This document shows, piece after piece, positions 25,573 to 35,015 of a DNA stretch of 55,425 nt. Each line of letters opens with the position of its first letter. Positions within the stretch are counted from its first letter, which is position 1. The position numbers and the translations under genes are program-made. The notes beneath the pieces are model-generated. The model searched no databases. It saw only the letters and a list, made by a program, of their open reading frames with translations, and was not told the DNA's origin. The DNA is from an uncultured Alphaproteobacteria bacterium (GTDB lineage Bacteria > Pseudomonadota > Alphaproteobacteria > HIMB59 > GCA-002718135), in assembly GCA_902612825.1 (NCBI GenBank), contig CACMET010000008.1:1-55425 (forward strand), read 5' to 3'.

Positions 25573-26457
25573 ATGAAAAAAGTTTTTGATAGTTTTTATG
25601 TTTTTTCTAAATTTTCATTAAGCTTTATTCTTTTATTATGCGTTTTTTTCTTAATTTATCTTCTCTATACGAATTATCGAAATGAAGATGAATTATCAAA
25701 ACTTCAGACTGAATTGGAAAATGAGCTTAGGGAAAATATTAATGAAAATTCTAAATTTATAAAAAATATATCTAAAGAAATATTAGAAACAAAAACAGCT
25801 TTAACAAATATAGAAAAACTTATTAAAGAAAATTCAAATAAAGAATCAAAAGTTGATTTGACGTCAATCAATGAAAGCATAGAATTATTAAATAAGAATT
25901 TCAATACTCTAAGTTATGAGATTTCTTCTGTAAAAAATAAAAATATTGAAGATCAGCCAAATAATAATCCTGAACTAGTAAATCAATCTATCAATGAAGT
26001 AGTTGAGTTAATAAAAATTAAATACGAAAACAATATAGATTTTGATAGGGAGCTCAAATACCTTGAAACAATTTTAGAAAATAATAAAAACCCTATTCTG
26101 GAAAAATTATCAATTCTAAAAAGAAATAAGTACAAAGGTCATATATTTTTAGAAGATCAATTTAACGATGAAGTTAATTCATATTTGAAAAATATAGCGA
26201 ATAATAAAAATACTTTATTTAATAAAATCTTTTTACCCTACATAAACCTTTCCCCATCTTCAGAAAATTTTATTTCAGACGAAAAAATTTTATTATTAGA
26301 GGAAACTAAATTTTTTATTAAAAATAGAAACATAACTAAAGCTTATGACAGTTTAAGTAAAATAGAAAATCACAAAGTTTTTTTTAAAGTATCTTTGAAT
26401 GAAATGAAAAACTATAATAATTTTTTAACAGAAATATCTAAATTAAATAATGTATAG
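25573..26457 (+). CDS. Mic60/mitofilin-like inner membrane protein
   Basis: 294 residues. A transmembrane helix occupies about residues 13-31, followed by a long coiled coil (about 36-130, rich in E/K/N heptads) and a helical C-terminal region ending in 'LEETKFFIKNRNITKAYDSLSKI', like the mitofilin signature. Bacterial Mic60 homologues shape inner-membrane invaginations and contact the outer membrane. They usually sit in hemC-hemD-mic60-hemY clusters beside tsaD; here hemC and hemD are absent from that slot. It overlaps hemY by 8 bp. Recognition rests on architecture and context. Confidence 0.7.
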   Translation: MKKVFDSFYVFSKFSLSFILLLCVFFLIYLLYTNYRNEDELSKLQTELENELRENINENSKFIKNISKEILETKTALTNIEKLIKENSNKESKVDLTSINESIELLNKNFNTLSYEISSVKNKNIEDQPNNNPELVNQSINEVVELIKIKYENNIDFDRELKYLETILENNKNPILEKLSILKRNKYKGHIFLEDQFNDEVNSYLKNIANNKNTLFNKIFLPYINLSPSSENFISDEKILLLEETKFFIKNRNITKAYDSLSKIENHKVFFKVSLNEMKNYNNFLTEISKLNNV

Positions 26458-27751
26458 ATTTTCAATTTTTGTATTGCAGTTTTTGTTATTAATCATAGGG
26501 CTCTCTTTTATTTTTACCAATCCATTTATTATATCCTTAGATATAGGAAATTTAAAATATTCTTTTTCTTCAAATTTATTTGCTGTTGTTTTTATATCTT
26601 TTATTTTCTTATTATATTTGGTGTTTTATTTATTTTTCCGATCAAGACTTTCACTTGGAAAATACTTCTTAAAAAATAAATATAATAAAATTGAAAAAGG
26701 TTATTTACACTTTGTCGACGCAATGATAGCGGTAGCAAACAAAGACAATAAGACAGCCTTAAAATCACACAAAAAAATGGTTAGTTACCTTAAGGATGAT
26801 CCTTCATTATCTCTATTACTAAAGTCTGAAGTTTTAAAGATTGAAAAAAAATTTCCAGAATTAAACAATATTTATGAAGATATGATTAAATCAAAAAAGA
26901 CTGAAACACTTGGATACAGAGGTTTAATGGAACAAAATTTAAGAAATCAAGATTATCATCATGCTTTCTTATATGGAGAAAAATTGTTTTCAATTAATCC
27001 TAATATTGAAAAACTTTATGATACACTAATATTTATTGCAGCAAAAACAAAAAACTGGAATCAAATAATTTCATTATCAGATAAAGCTTTTTCAAATAAA
27101 ATAATAAGTAAAAATGATTTAAATGAAAATAAATCAATAGGATTTTATGAAATAGCTAAAATAAAATATGATAGTGATATTAAGGATTCTTTAAAAAATA
27201 TTTTGAAAGCAGTAGACATGAAAAAAAATTTTCCTCCATATGTAAAACTGCATTTTGAAATTACTGCTGCTTTAAATGACAAAAGAAACCTTAAAAAATT
27301 AATCAAGAAATATTGGAGTTTAAATCCAAGTTCTTTACTTCGCTCTATCATAATAAAAATACTTAATGATAATGATCTTACCGATATAAAATTTATAAAT
27401 GAAATAATTAAAAATAATGCTGGCGAAGAAGAATCCAAAAAACTTTTAATTTATTTTGCTATAAAAAATTTAAAATGGGATATCGCTAGAGAGAATATTA
27501 TTGGAATGATTGGCTCTAGTCCTTCTAGGGATGTCTGTTATTTTATGTCAGATATAGAACTTGGAGAAAATAATGATAAGCAAAAAAGTGATGCTTGGAT
27601 AATGAGAGCTGAAAATGCCAAATTAGAAAATTGTTGGGTATGTAGAATTACAAATCAGTCACAAGAAGAATGGAGTTCTTTATCCAACTCTGGTAATTAT
27701 AATTCTCTTGTTTGGTCATCTCCAATGATGATAAGACAAAATATCAATTAA
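26450..27751 (+). CDS. HemY-like inner membrane TPR protein
   Basis: 433 residues. Two transmembrane helices (about 4-22 and 39-64) precede a series of degenerate TPR helices through to the C-terminus, and the stretch 'LHFVDAMIAVANKDNKTALK' is typical of HemY-family proteins. The name reflects its location in heme operons; it is not a protoporphyrinogen oxidase. It may act with the Mic60-like partner in membrane organisation. The start overlaps mic60 by 8 bp (ATG inside the end of the previous frame), so translation is probably coupled. The glycosyltransferase gene starts 1 bp after it. Confidence 0.75.
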   Translation: MYRFSIFVLQFLLLIIGLSFIFTNPFIISLDIGNLKYSFSSNLFAVVFISFIFLLYLVFYLFFRSRLSLGKYFLKNKYNKIEKGYLHFVDAMIAVANKDNKTALKSHKKMVSYLKDDPSLSLLLKSEVLKIEKKFPELNNIYEDMIKSKKTETLGYRGLMEQNLRNQDYHHAFLYGEKLFSINPNIEKLYDTLIFIAAKTKNWNQIISLSDKAFSNKIISKNDLNENKSIGFYEIAKIKYDSDIKDSLKNILKAVDMKKNFPPYVKLHFEITAALNDKRNLKKLIKKYWSLNPSSLLRSIIIKILNDNDLTDIKFINEIIKNNAGEEESKKLLIYFAIKNLKWDIARENIIGMIGSSPSRDVCYFMSDIELGENNDKQKSDAWIMRAENAKLENCWVCRITNQSQEEWSSLSNSGNYNSLVWSSPMMIRQNIN

Positions 27752-27752
27752 T

Positions 27753-28448
27753 ATGAAATTAAATTTTTTTATAGGATATGATTCTAAAGAGGATATTGCT
27801 TACAGAGTTTGTAAGTATTCACTACTAAAACGTACCAATGCTGATATAAAAGTTATGTCTTTAAAACTCGATGAGCTTATTGCTAAAAACTTATACACCA
27901 GAAGCATTGATCCTTTAGCATCTACACAATTTACTTATTCTAGGTTTTTAGTTCCAAAACTCACAAATTATGAAGGTTGGGCAGTTTTCTGTGACTGTGA
28001 TTTTATTTTTTTAGGCGATGTCTCCAACTTATTTAAAAATCTTGATGAAAATAAAGCCGTTTACTGTGTTAAGCATGACTATACACCCAAAGAGAAACAT
28101 AAAATGGATGGACAGAAACAAACAATTTATCCAAGAAAAAATTGGTCTAGTTTTATTTTATATAACTGCTCTCATCCTAGCACCAAACAATTAACTGTTG
28201 AAAAAGTTAATAATGAAACAGGTGCATACCTTCATCAATTTAAATGGTGTCAAGATAATGAAATTGGATCTTTAGACGAAAGATGGAATTGGTTAGAAGG
28301 GTGGACGTCAGGCCACAATAAAGATAAACCTTACGCAGTTCACTATACTAGGGGAGGACCATGGTTTTCTGAATGGCAGGACGTTGAATTTGCAAAGGAA
28401 TGGCTTTCGGAAAGAGATGAATATCTTTCTAATAAATTTAAATCATAG
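27753..28448 (+). CDS. Small nucleotide-sugar glycosyltransferase
   Basis: 231 residues. The start 'MKLNFFIGYDSKEDIAYRVCKYSL' and the metal-binding 'AVFCDCDFIFLGD' (DxD) are typical of GT-A (GT8-like) fold enzymes found in marine bacteria and phages. 'AVHYTRGGPWFSEW' near the C-terminus matches the 'HYT.GGPWF' motif of that group. It should transfer a sugar from a UDP- or GDP-donor; the acceptor is unknown. It is directly downstream of hemY (1 bp) and converges on the TPR gene with 11 bp overlap. It looks like an accessory gene added to a core operon. Confidence 0.72.
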   Translation: MKLNFFIGYDSKEDIAYRVCKYSLLKRTNADIKVMSLKLDELIAKNLYTRSIDPLASTQFTYSRFLVPKLTNYEGWAVFCDCDFIFLGDVSNLFKNLDENKAVYCVKHDYTPKEKHKMDGQKQTIYPRKNWSSFILYNCSHPSTKQLTVEKVNNETGAYLHQFKWCQDNEIGSLDERWNWLEGWTSGHNKDKPYAVHYTRGGPWFSEWQDVEFAKEWLSERDEYLSNKFKS

Positions 28449-30228
28449 ATTTTAAATAATTTTCTAAATTTGTAGACCCCTTTAAAAAACTCTCTCTATC
28501 AATTAATTCAACACAATTATACCAGGGTGTTTTGTTGTTTTTTTGGTTCCAATAATGAAAAAGAGCATAGTTATCTGGCTTTATTAATATTGTTTTGACA
28601 CCCAGTGATCCTGCAAGATGTGCAGTACTGTTACTTATAGTTACAAACATGTCTAGTGATTTTAAAAATGCAGCTACACTTTCAAAATCATTATAAAGAT
28701 CTAGATCTTCAATCTTCAAAAGTTTATTTTTCTTATCATTAAAGTTATTAATCTCATCTAAAACATTACCGTATTGTAAATTAAAAACATTACAATTTGG
28801 TAACTTAAATACGTCCTTAAAGTCATCTAACTCTAATGATTTGTCAGATGCGTATCTATTATTAAAACTTTTCCATGAAATTCCAATATTATATTTATTA
28901 TCATATTGAGATAATTTACTTTGTATCTCTGTATATTTTTTTTGATCTATTTTTAGGAATGGTTCATTAATAAAATTTTCTAATCTTTTACGATAATATT
29001 TACCTAAGCTTCCAGCATATAAAACATAATCAATTTTTTCTAATTCATAATCATCATTTGAAATACTCCCAAGCTCAATAAAGCTATTTCTATATTTGGG
29101 AAAAGATCTTTTAAATAAATTCAATAATCTTGGATCACATTCTATTGTAACATTTTCTAATGTTTTTAAAAGATCGCCATACATTGAACCATAAAGAATT
29201 TCATCTCCAACACCCTGTTCTCTTACAACTAAAAATTTATTTTTAGAATTATTTAAAATTTTTTTTCTAAATAGTTTTTTATTTAATCTTTCAATATTTT
29301 TATTCTTTTTAATAAATTCATTCAACTTTAGTCTTCCATCAAAATAATCCCAACCTTTTTCAAAATCATGATCTTTTAAATAAATAAATGACAATGTTTT
29401 TTGTATATCACCATCATCTGGTTTTATTTTTAATGCTTTGAAACTATTATCTTTCGCATCATCATTAATGCCTAAATCAAAAAAAGTTTTAGATAAATTA
29501 TTATAAACATATGGATTATTTGGATTTAGATTTATGGCTTTTTTATAATAATATACAGCTTTATCATTTTTTCCTTCTTCTCTATAAAATCCAGCAATAT
29601 TATTTACAATATGGTAAGAATATTCGTCTCTTTCTAATGCTAATAAAAAAAACTTTTCCGCATTTTTTGTGTCACGTATCTCATGATAAATTCTACCTAA
29701 TGAATTTAGTGCAGATAAATTATTAGGATCAAATTCTAAGATATCATTAAAGATTTTTATAGCCATTTTATTATCTCCTTCAGCAAAGGAACACTGACCT
29801 AAAATATTAAGAGCAATTAAATCTTTGCTATTTTTACTAAGATAATATTTACATATTTCTCGAGAAATTTTAATATTGTTTAATTTTAAACATGCAAAAG
29901 CTTTATCTTTGTGAACGTTTTCAATTTGTTGAATTTTTAATATATTATCTATTATATTTAAAGCTTCATAGTATTTCTCTTCCGAGAAAAAAATATTATA
30001 AAGATTAATCATAGCCTTTATATTTTTTTCAAACTTAATTAAATAATTGTAGTTAATCTTTGCCTCCTCATTTAAATTAAGTTTTTGCTGAATTACTGCC
30101 AAATTGTAACGTAATAAATTATCACTTTTATTTTTTTTAAAAATTTTTAATAATTCTCTGTAACTATCCAGTTTATTCCCAGATTCAAACTTTCTAAGAA
30201 GATTATTAATTTGAAAATTTAAATTCAT
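28438..30228 (-). CDS. TPR protein with GT9-like C-terminal domain (copy 2)
   Basis: 596 residues. Residues 1-300 are TPR repeats, with units such as 'ALNSLGRIYHEIRDTKNAEKFF'-like helices. The C-terminal half has 'FLVVREQGVGDEILYGSMY', 'IGISWKSF' and 'FVTISNSTAHLAGSLGVKTILI', the GT9-like fold fused to TPRs seen in many marine and aquatic bacteria. Such proteins are proposed protein or flagellin glycosyltransferases, but this is not established for this one. It overlaps its paralogue at 30206 by 23 bp, so they are co-transcribed. Confidence 0.8.
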   Translation of the reverse strand: MNLNFQINNLLRKFESGNKLDSYRELLKIFKKNKSDNLLRYNLAVIQQKLNLNEEAKINYNYLIKFEKNIKAMINLYNIFFSEEKYYEALNIIDNILKIQQIENVHKDKAFACLKLNNIKISREICKYYLSKNSKDLIALNILGQCSFAEGDNKMAIKIFNDILEFDPNNLSALNSLGRIYHEIRDTKNAEKFFLLALERDEYSYHIVNNIAGFYREEGKNDKAVYYYKKAINLNPNNPYVYNNLSKTFFDLGINDDAKDNSFKALKIKPDDGDIQKTLSFIYLKDHDFEKGWDYFDGRLKLNEFIKKNKNIERLNKKLFRKKILNNSKNKFLVVREQGVGDEILYGSMYGDLLKTLENVTIECDPRLLNLFKRSFPKYRNSFIELGSISNDDYELEKIDYVLYAGSLGKYYRKRLENFINEPFLKIDQKKYTEIQSKLSQYDNKYNIGISWKSFNNRYASDKSLELDDFKDVFKLPNCNVFNLQYGNVLDEINNFNDKKNKLLKIEDLDLYNDFESVAAFLKSLDMFVTISNSTAHLAGSLGVKTILIKPDNYALFHYWNQKNNKTPWYNCVELIDRESFLKGSTNLENYLKSMI

Positions 30229-32011
30229 TTCCTTTTTCTAAAATATTATTAATTACATTAACTGTCTCATTAATTGATTTCTCGATTCCTAAAACTTTTA
30301 TGTTTTTATACCAAATTGAAGAACCAGTTTGTGTATTCCAATAGTAATAAGTAGATGATTTTTTTGGGCAAATTAGTATTGTGGGTATACCTAAGGCTCC
30401 AGCAAAATGTGCTGTTGAATTACTTACAGTAATAAATAAATCTAAATTTTTCAATAATCCCATACATGACTCAATATCATTAAATAAATCTAAATCGCTA
30501 AACACTTCCAAGTATTTGTTTTGCTCAAATATATATTTTTTATCTGAACCAATATCTCCATATTGTAAATTAATAATTAATCTGTTGTCCATAAACAATG
30601 GCTCAAAATCTCTAATTGATAATGATTTCAAACTACCATAAATATTTACAACACTTTTCCAAGATATACCTATTTTCAATTTATCTTTATGATTGTTTAG
30701 TTTTTCTTTGTAGTTATGAACAATATCTTCTCTTGCAGTTAAATAATGAATATAATCAAAATCACTTATATTTTTTCTGAAAAATTTGATTAAACTTCCT
30801 GCATATATAATTTTATCAAAATCATATAAACTAGAATTTTTTGAGTAATACCCATCTTCTACAAATATTTCTTTTCCAAATGATCGATTAAAAATAGGTA
30901 ATAATCTTTTATCGGCTTCTATTTTAAGATTTTTAAATTTGTTAATAATATCAGGATATACTGAACTAAATAAAACTTCCTCACCTATTCCTTGTTCTCT
31001 TAAAACAAGTAATTTGTCATCTTGATTAATAGTTAAATTTTTAAATAAATTATTTTTAATCAAATCAAAATTGCTCAACTTGTGTTTATTTTTTTCTATT
31101 AATAATCGTGAATCAAATAATTCCCATGAATCATCAAAATTATTTATTTTTAATTGTAATGTACAATACGCATACATTAATTTGTAATCATACGGATTAA
31201 TTTTTATTGCTCTATCGTAGAATATTTTTGCTTCTTTTTCTTTACTATCTCTGCAGTAGCATATAGCTAAATTTGAAATTATTTCTTGATTATTTGGTTC
31301 TAAACTTAAAGCTTCATTATAATGATTCACTGCTTCAACAATATTATCTTGAAGGCTTAGAACATTTGCTAAATTTATTAGTGTTGATACATTTTTTTTA
31401 TCAAGGTCATAGGCACTATTGAAGATTTTTTTTGCTTCATCAAGTTTTTCTAACTCAAGTAAACAAGCGCCTAAATTATTGTAGCTATCTATATATCGAT
31501 AATTTATTTTTAAAGCTGTATTAAAGAAATTTTTAGCTTCCTCAAAAAAATTATTTTTAAGATATATTAAGCCTTTAATATTGTAACCAAAGTAATCGTC
31601 ATCTTTTAAGTTTGAAATATTTTCAATGTATTTCTTTGCTTCAATATAGTCTTTCTTTAAAAAATAAATATATGATTTGTCACGTAAAGCGTCATAATTT
31701 TTATTATCTTTTTCAAGTATAGAATTAATTTTTTCTAACGCCTGATCAAGCAAACCTTTTCCTAGAAGTAATTTATATAATTGAGAAAGTTTTGAAATGT
31801 TATTTTTATCGATGAACAAAATTTTTTTTAAAGCATTAATAGATGTATCTATGTCACCAACTTTCATAGATATTTGATACAAAATATTTTGAACGCTTAT
31901 ATTTTTATTATATTTTTCAGATAATTTTTTAATATCCTTGAAAGCAATTTCCTTATTTACATTGTTGAATGTATCAATAATTTTTTTAAGTTTATTTTCT
32001 AAGTTAGACAT
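30206..32011 (-). CDS. TPR protein with GT9-like C-terminal domain (copy 1)
   Basis: 601 residues with the same layout as its neighbour: TPR units to about residue 300 (e.g. 'YIDSYNNLGACLLELEKLDE'), then 'LLVLREQGIGEEVLFSSVY', 'IGISWKSV' and 'FITVSNSTAHFAGALGIPTILI'. The shared motif order shows tandem duplication followed by strong divergence. Its ATG at 32011 immediately follows the T-run of a terminator belonging to the upstream BAX-inhibitor gene, so there is almost no room for a 5' leader; the real start may be internal, or the gene relies on readthrough. Likely role is adding sugars to surface structures. Confidence 0.78.
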   Translation of the reverse strand: MSNLENKLKKIIDTFNNVNKEIAFKDIKKLSEKYNKNISVQNILYQISMKVGDIDTSINALKKILFIDKNNISKLSQLYKLLLGKGLLDQALEKINSILEKDNKNYDALRDKSYIYFLKKDYIEAKKYIENISNLKDDDYFGYNIKGLIYLKNNFFEEAKNFFNTALKINYRYIDSYNNLGACLLELEKLDEAKKIFNSAYDLDKKNVSTLINLANVLSLQDNIVEAVNHYNEALSLEPNNQEIISNLAICYCRDSKEKEAKIFYDRAIKINPYDYKLMYAYCTLQLKINNFDDSWELFDSRLLIEKNKHKLSNFDLIKNNLFKNLTINQDDKLLVLREQGIGEEVLFSSVYPDIINKFKNLKIEADKRLLPIFNRSFGKEIFVEDGYYSKNSSLYDFDKIIYAGSLIKFFRKNISDFDYIHYLTAREDIVHNYKEKLNNHKDKLKIGISWKSVVNIYGSLKSLSIRDFEPLFMDNRLIINLQYGDIGSDKKYIFEQNKYLEVFSDLDLFNDIESCMGLLKNLDLFITVSNSTAHFAGALGIPTILICPKKSSTYYYWNTQTGSSIWYKNIKVLGIEKSINETVNVINNILEKGNEFKFSN

Positions 32012-32040
32012 AAAAAAACCCAGTCTATAAAAGACTGGGT
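32012..32040 (-). terminator. Intrinsic terminator after the BAX-inhibitor gene
   Basis: A perfect 8-bp stem ACCCAGTC/GACTGGGT (32018-32025 and 32033-32040) with a 7-nt loop is followed on the minus strand by seven Ts at 32012-32018. It is a canonical Rho-independent terminator. The T-run touches the ATG of the next gene. Confidence 0.85.
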
Positions 32041-32071
32041 ATAATAAAAAGATATTTGGGTTTTAAAAGAA

Positions 32072-32824
32072 TTATCTTCTTTGACCAAATAATTGTAGTA
32101 ATAAAATGAATAAGTTGATGAAGTCCAAATACAATTTTAATGCACCCATCAATGCTTTTTTTGATCCTATTTCTTCACTATCACCACCATAATACATATT
32201 TTTTATGTTTTGTGTATCGTATGCTGTTAATCCAACAAAAACTAGAACACCAATAACCGAGATTGCAAATTGCAATGCTGTTGAGCCAACAAATATATTA
32301 ACAACGCTTGCAATAATAATACCAATTAGTCCCATAAATAAGAAACCACCAAGTTTTGTTAAGTCTCTTTTTGTTGTGTATCCATACAAGCTCATTGCTC
32401 CGAATGTACTTGCTGTAATAAAAAATACTCTAGCAATAGATGTTTGAGTAAATTCAATAAATACTGAGGCAAGAGATAGCCCCATTATACTTGCAAATAA
32501 CCAGAAAGTTATCTGTGCAGCCGAAACTGACATCCTATTTATTCTGGCACTTAAATAAAATACAAACCCTAGTGGAGCTAGCATAATAACCCATTTGAGT
32601 GGAGACCCAAAAAGTAATGCGCCAACTTGAGTTACTCCTACAATTTGACCCATTTCGTTTGTAACTATTGATGCTTTTCCAAAAAAGTAAGCAATAAATC
32701 CAGTAAGTAATAAGCCAATTGTCATATAATTGTAGACTTTAAGCATATACGCTCTCAAGCCTTCATCAATTGCCGCCTGATCTACTGATTTAGTATAAGA
32801 TCGTTGATTAAAGTCTAAAGCCAT
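32072..32824 (-). CDS. BAX inhibitor-1 / YccA family membrane protein
   Basis: 250 residues with seven predicted membrane helices and the family features 'YMLKVYNYMTIGLLLTGFIAYF', 'LPFVFYLS'-like turn ('LGFVFYLSARINRMS'), and the conserved C-terminal 'AYDTQNIKNMYY' and 'GALKLYLDFINLFILLLQL'. Homologues are Ca2+ leak channels or modulators of FtsH protease in other bacteria (YccA). The gene has a good ribosome site (AGGAG about 8 bp upstream) and its own terminator, so it is monocistronic. It diverges from the aldo/keto reductases. Confidence 0.9.
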   Translation of the reverse strand: MALDFNQRSYTKSVDQAAIDEGLRAYMLKVYNYMTIGLLLTGFIAYFFGKASIVTNEMGQIVGVTQVGALLFGSPLKWVIMLAPLGFVFYLSARINRMSVSAAQITFWLFASIMGLSLASVFIEFTQTSIARVFFITASTFGAMSLYGYTTKRDLTKLGGFLFMGLIGIIIASVVNIFVGSTALQFAISVIGVLVFVGLTAYDTQNIKNMYYGGDSEEIGSKKALMGALKLYLDFINLFILLLQLFGQRR

Positions 32825-32894
32825 AATTTCTCCTTTTAATTATTATTAATATCGCTATAAATCCGACAATTTCAAGGCATTTTACAAAAATAGT

Positions 32895-33944
32895 ATGAAG
32901 TATAGAAAATTAGGGACTACAGATTTAGATGTAAGCGTTATTTGTCTCGGCACCATGACCTGGGGAGAACAAAATAATCAAGATGATGGCTTTGAGCAGA
33001 TGGATTATGCATTTGAAAGAGGTGTAAATTTCTTTGATACAGCTGAGGTTTATTCTATACCAACTAGAGCTGAAACGTATGGAAAAACAGAAGAAATTAT
33101 TGGTAATTGGTTCGGTCAAAATAAAAAAAGAAAAGACATAATTTTAGCAACTAAAATTTGTGCTAAAAGTGAAGGCAACAGCTGGATAAGAGATGGAGGA
33201 CCAAATCTTATCTTTGATAAAAAAAATATTAATGCTGCAATTGACGGTAGTCTTAAAAGATTAAAAACTGATTATATTGATTTATACCAACTTCACGCAC
33301 CAGAGAGAAAAGTACCAAAGTTTGGAAAGTTAGACTTTGAATATGACCCTGAAGACTCATGGGTTGAGTTAGAAGAAGTCTTATCTTGTCTTCAAGATTT
33401 AATTAAGCAAGGAAAAGTAAGGCACATAGGCATATCTAATGAAACACCTTGGGGTGTCATGAAATATATGAAATTATCAGAAGAAAAAAATCTTCCAAGG
33501 ATGATGTCTATCCAGAATGTCTATAATTTAGTTAACCGTGTATTTGATATCCATAACTCTGAAGTTTCAATTAGAGAAAATTGTGGTTTACTTGCGTATT
33601 CACCTTTAGCAGGAGGAAGATTAAGTGGAAAATATGTAGGGGGTAAAAATCCTGCTAATTCAAGATTTACATTATGGGCCAATCGCTTTGATAGACACAA
33701 CACGATGAGAGGAGAAATTGCTATAGAAAAATATGTAAACCTTGCTAAAAAGCATGGCATAGCTCCATCTACCTTTGCTAACTCATTTGTGAATGATCGT
33801 CCCTTTGTTACTAGTAACATTATTGGTGCTACAACAATGGATCAACTCAAAGAAAATATTGATAGTATAGATTTAACTTTAACTGATGATATTTTACAGG
33901 AGATTGAAAATATTCATCTTTATGATCCAAACCCCTGCGTGTAA
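32895..33944 (+). CDS. Aldo/keto reductase (Tas-like), copy 1
   Basis: 349 residues. The opening 'MKYRKLGTTDLDVSVICLGTMTWG', the catalytic region 'FFDTAEVYS', 'DYIDLYQLHAPERK' and 'IGISNETPWGVMKY' are typical of Tas-like NADPH aldo/keto reductases; Asp-Tyr-Lys-His tetrad residues are visible in these segments. The C-terminal 'NIIGATTMDQLKENI' is the NADP-binding end. The neighbouring gene 18 bp downstream is a close paralogue. The physiological substrate is unknown; general carbonyl detoxification is one possibility. Confidence 0.88.
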   Translation: MKYRKLGTTDLDVSVICLGTMTWGEQNNQDDGFEQMDYAFERGVNFFDTAEVYSIPTRAETYGKTEEIIGNWFGQNKKRKDIILATKICAKSEGNSWIRDGGPNLIFDKKNINAAIDGSLKRLKTDYIDLYQLHAPERKVPKFGKLDFEYDPEDSWVELEEVLSCLQDLIKQGKVRHIGISNETPWGVMKYMKLSEEKNLPRMMSIQNVYNLVNRVFDIHNSEVSIRENCGLLAYSPLAGGRLSGKYVGGKNPANSRFTLWANRFDRHNTMRGEIAIEKYVNLAKKHGIAPSTFANSFVNDRPFVTSNIIGATTMDQLKENIDSIDLTLTDDILQEIENIHLYDPNPCV

Positions 33945-33962
33945 TAATTATGAAATTAAAAA

Positions 33963-35015
33963 ATGAAATATAGAAAATTAGGCAATACAGATATTGATGT
34001 AAGTGTCATTTGTTTAGGCACAATGACTTTTGGTGAACAAAACAGTCAACAAGATGGTTTTGATCAAATGGATTATGCAGTTGAAAGAGGAGTTAATTTT
34101 TTTGATACTGCAGAATTATACGCAGTCATGCCCAGAAAAGAAACTTACGGTAAAACTGAAGAAATAGTTGGTAACTGGTTTCAAGAAAATAAAAACAGAG
34201 ACAAAATAATTCTAGCTTCAAAAATAGCTTCAAAATCAGATGGTCTTGAGTGGATTAGAGAAGGATCAAAAACTCTTGGATTTGATAAAAAAAATATGAA
34301 TGCTGCAATAGATGAAAGTCTTAAAAGATTAAAGACTGATTACATTGATCTATACCAATTACATTGGCCTGAGAGAAAAGTTCCAAAATTTGGAATTTTA
34401 GATTTTGAATACGATGCTAGTGATAATGATTGGACCACCGTTGAGGAAGTTTTATATAATTTAGATCAGCTTGTTAAGGCAGGAAAGATTAGGTACGCAG
34501 GATTATCTAATGAGACACCTTGGGGTGTTATGAAATATCTTCAATTATCTAAAGAAAAAAACTTACCGCGCATGATGTCTATCCAGAATGTTTATAGTTT
34601 GGTTAATCGAGTATTTGATATCCATAACTCAGAAGTTTCAATCAGAGAAAATTGTGGCTTGCTAGCTTACTCACCTTTAGCAGGAGGAAGATTGAGTGGT
34701 AAATATATTGGTGGTAAAAATCCAAATAAAGCAAGGTACACTCTTTGGCCTAGAAGATTTTCAAGACACCACACCGAAAGAGGTGAAAATGCAATCGAGA
34801 AATATGTTAATCTTGCTCACAAACTTGGTATTCCCCCATCGACATTTGCAAATGCTTTTGTGAATGATCGTCCGTTTGTAACTAGCAACATTATTGGGGC
34901 AACAACAATGGATCAGCTTAAAGAAAACATCGATAGTATTGATATAACTTTATCAAAAGATGATTTAAAAGAGATTGAAGATATTCATTTATCAGACCCT
35001 AACCCTTGTGTTTAG
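33963..35015 (+). CDS. Aldo/keto reductase (Tas-like), copy 2
   Basis: 350 residues with the same motifs as copy 1. Long blocks are identical between the two, such as 'FDIHNSEVSIRENCGLLAYS' and 'FVNDRPFVTSNIIGATTMDQ', whereas the segments around residues 50-110 and 240-280 differ ('TAELYAVMPRKETYG' against 'TAEVYSIPTRAETYG'). This points to a tandem duplication with selection or gene conversion holding parts together. Differences around the active-site loops could mean different substrates. The last 4 bp overlap the convergent asnB gene. Confidence 0.88.
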   Translation: MKYRKLGNTDIDVSVICLGTMTFGEQNSQQDGFDQMDYAVERGVNFFDTAELYAVMPRKETYGKTEEIVGNWFQENKNRDKIILASKIASKSDGLEWIREGSKTLGFDKKNMNAAIDESLKRLKTDYIDLYQLHWPERKVPKFGILDFEYDASDNDWTTVEEVLYNLDQLVKAGKIRYAGLSNETPWGVMKYLQLSKEKNLPRMMSIQNVYSLVNRVFDIHNSEVSIRENCGLLAYSPLAGGRLSGKYIGGKNPNKARYTLWPRRFSRHHTERGENAIEKYVNLAHKLGIPPSTFANAFVNDRPFVTSNIIGATTMDQLKENIDSIDITLSKDDLKEIEDIHLSDPNPCV

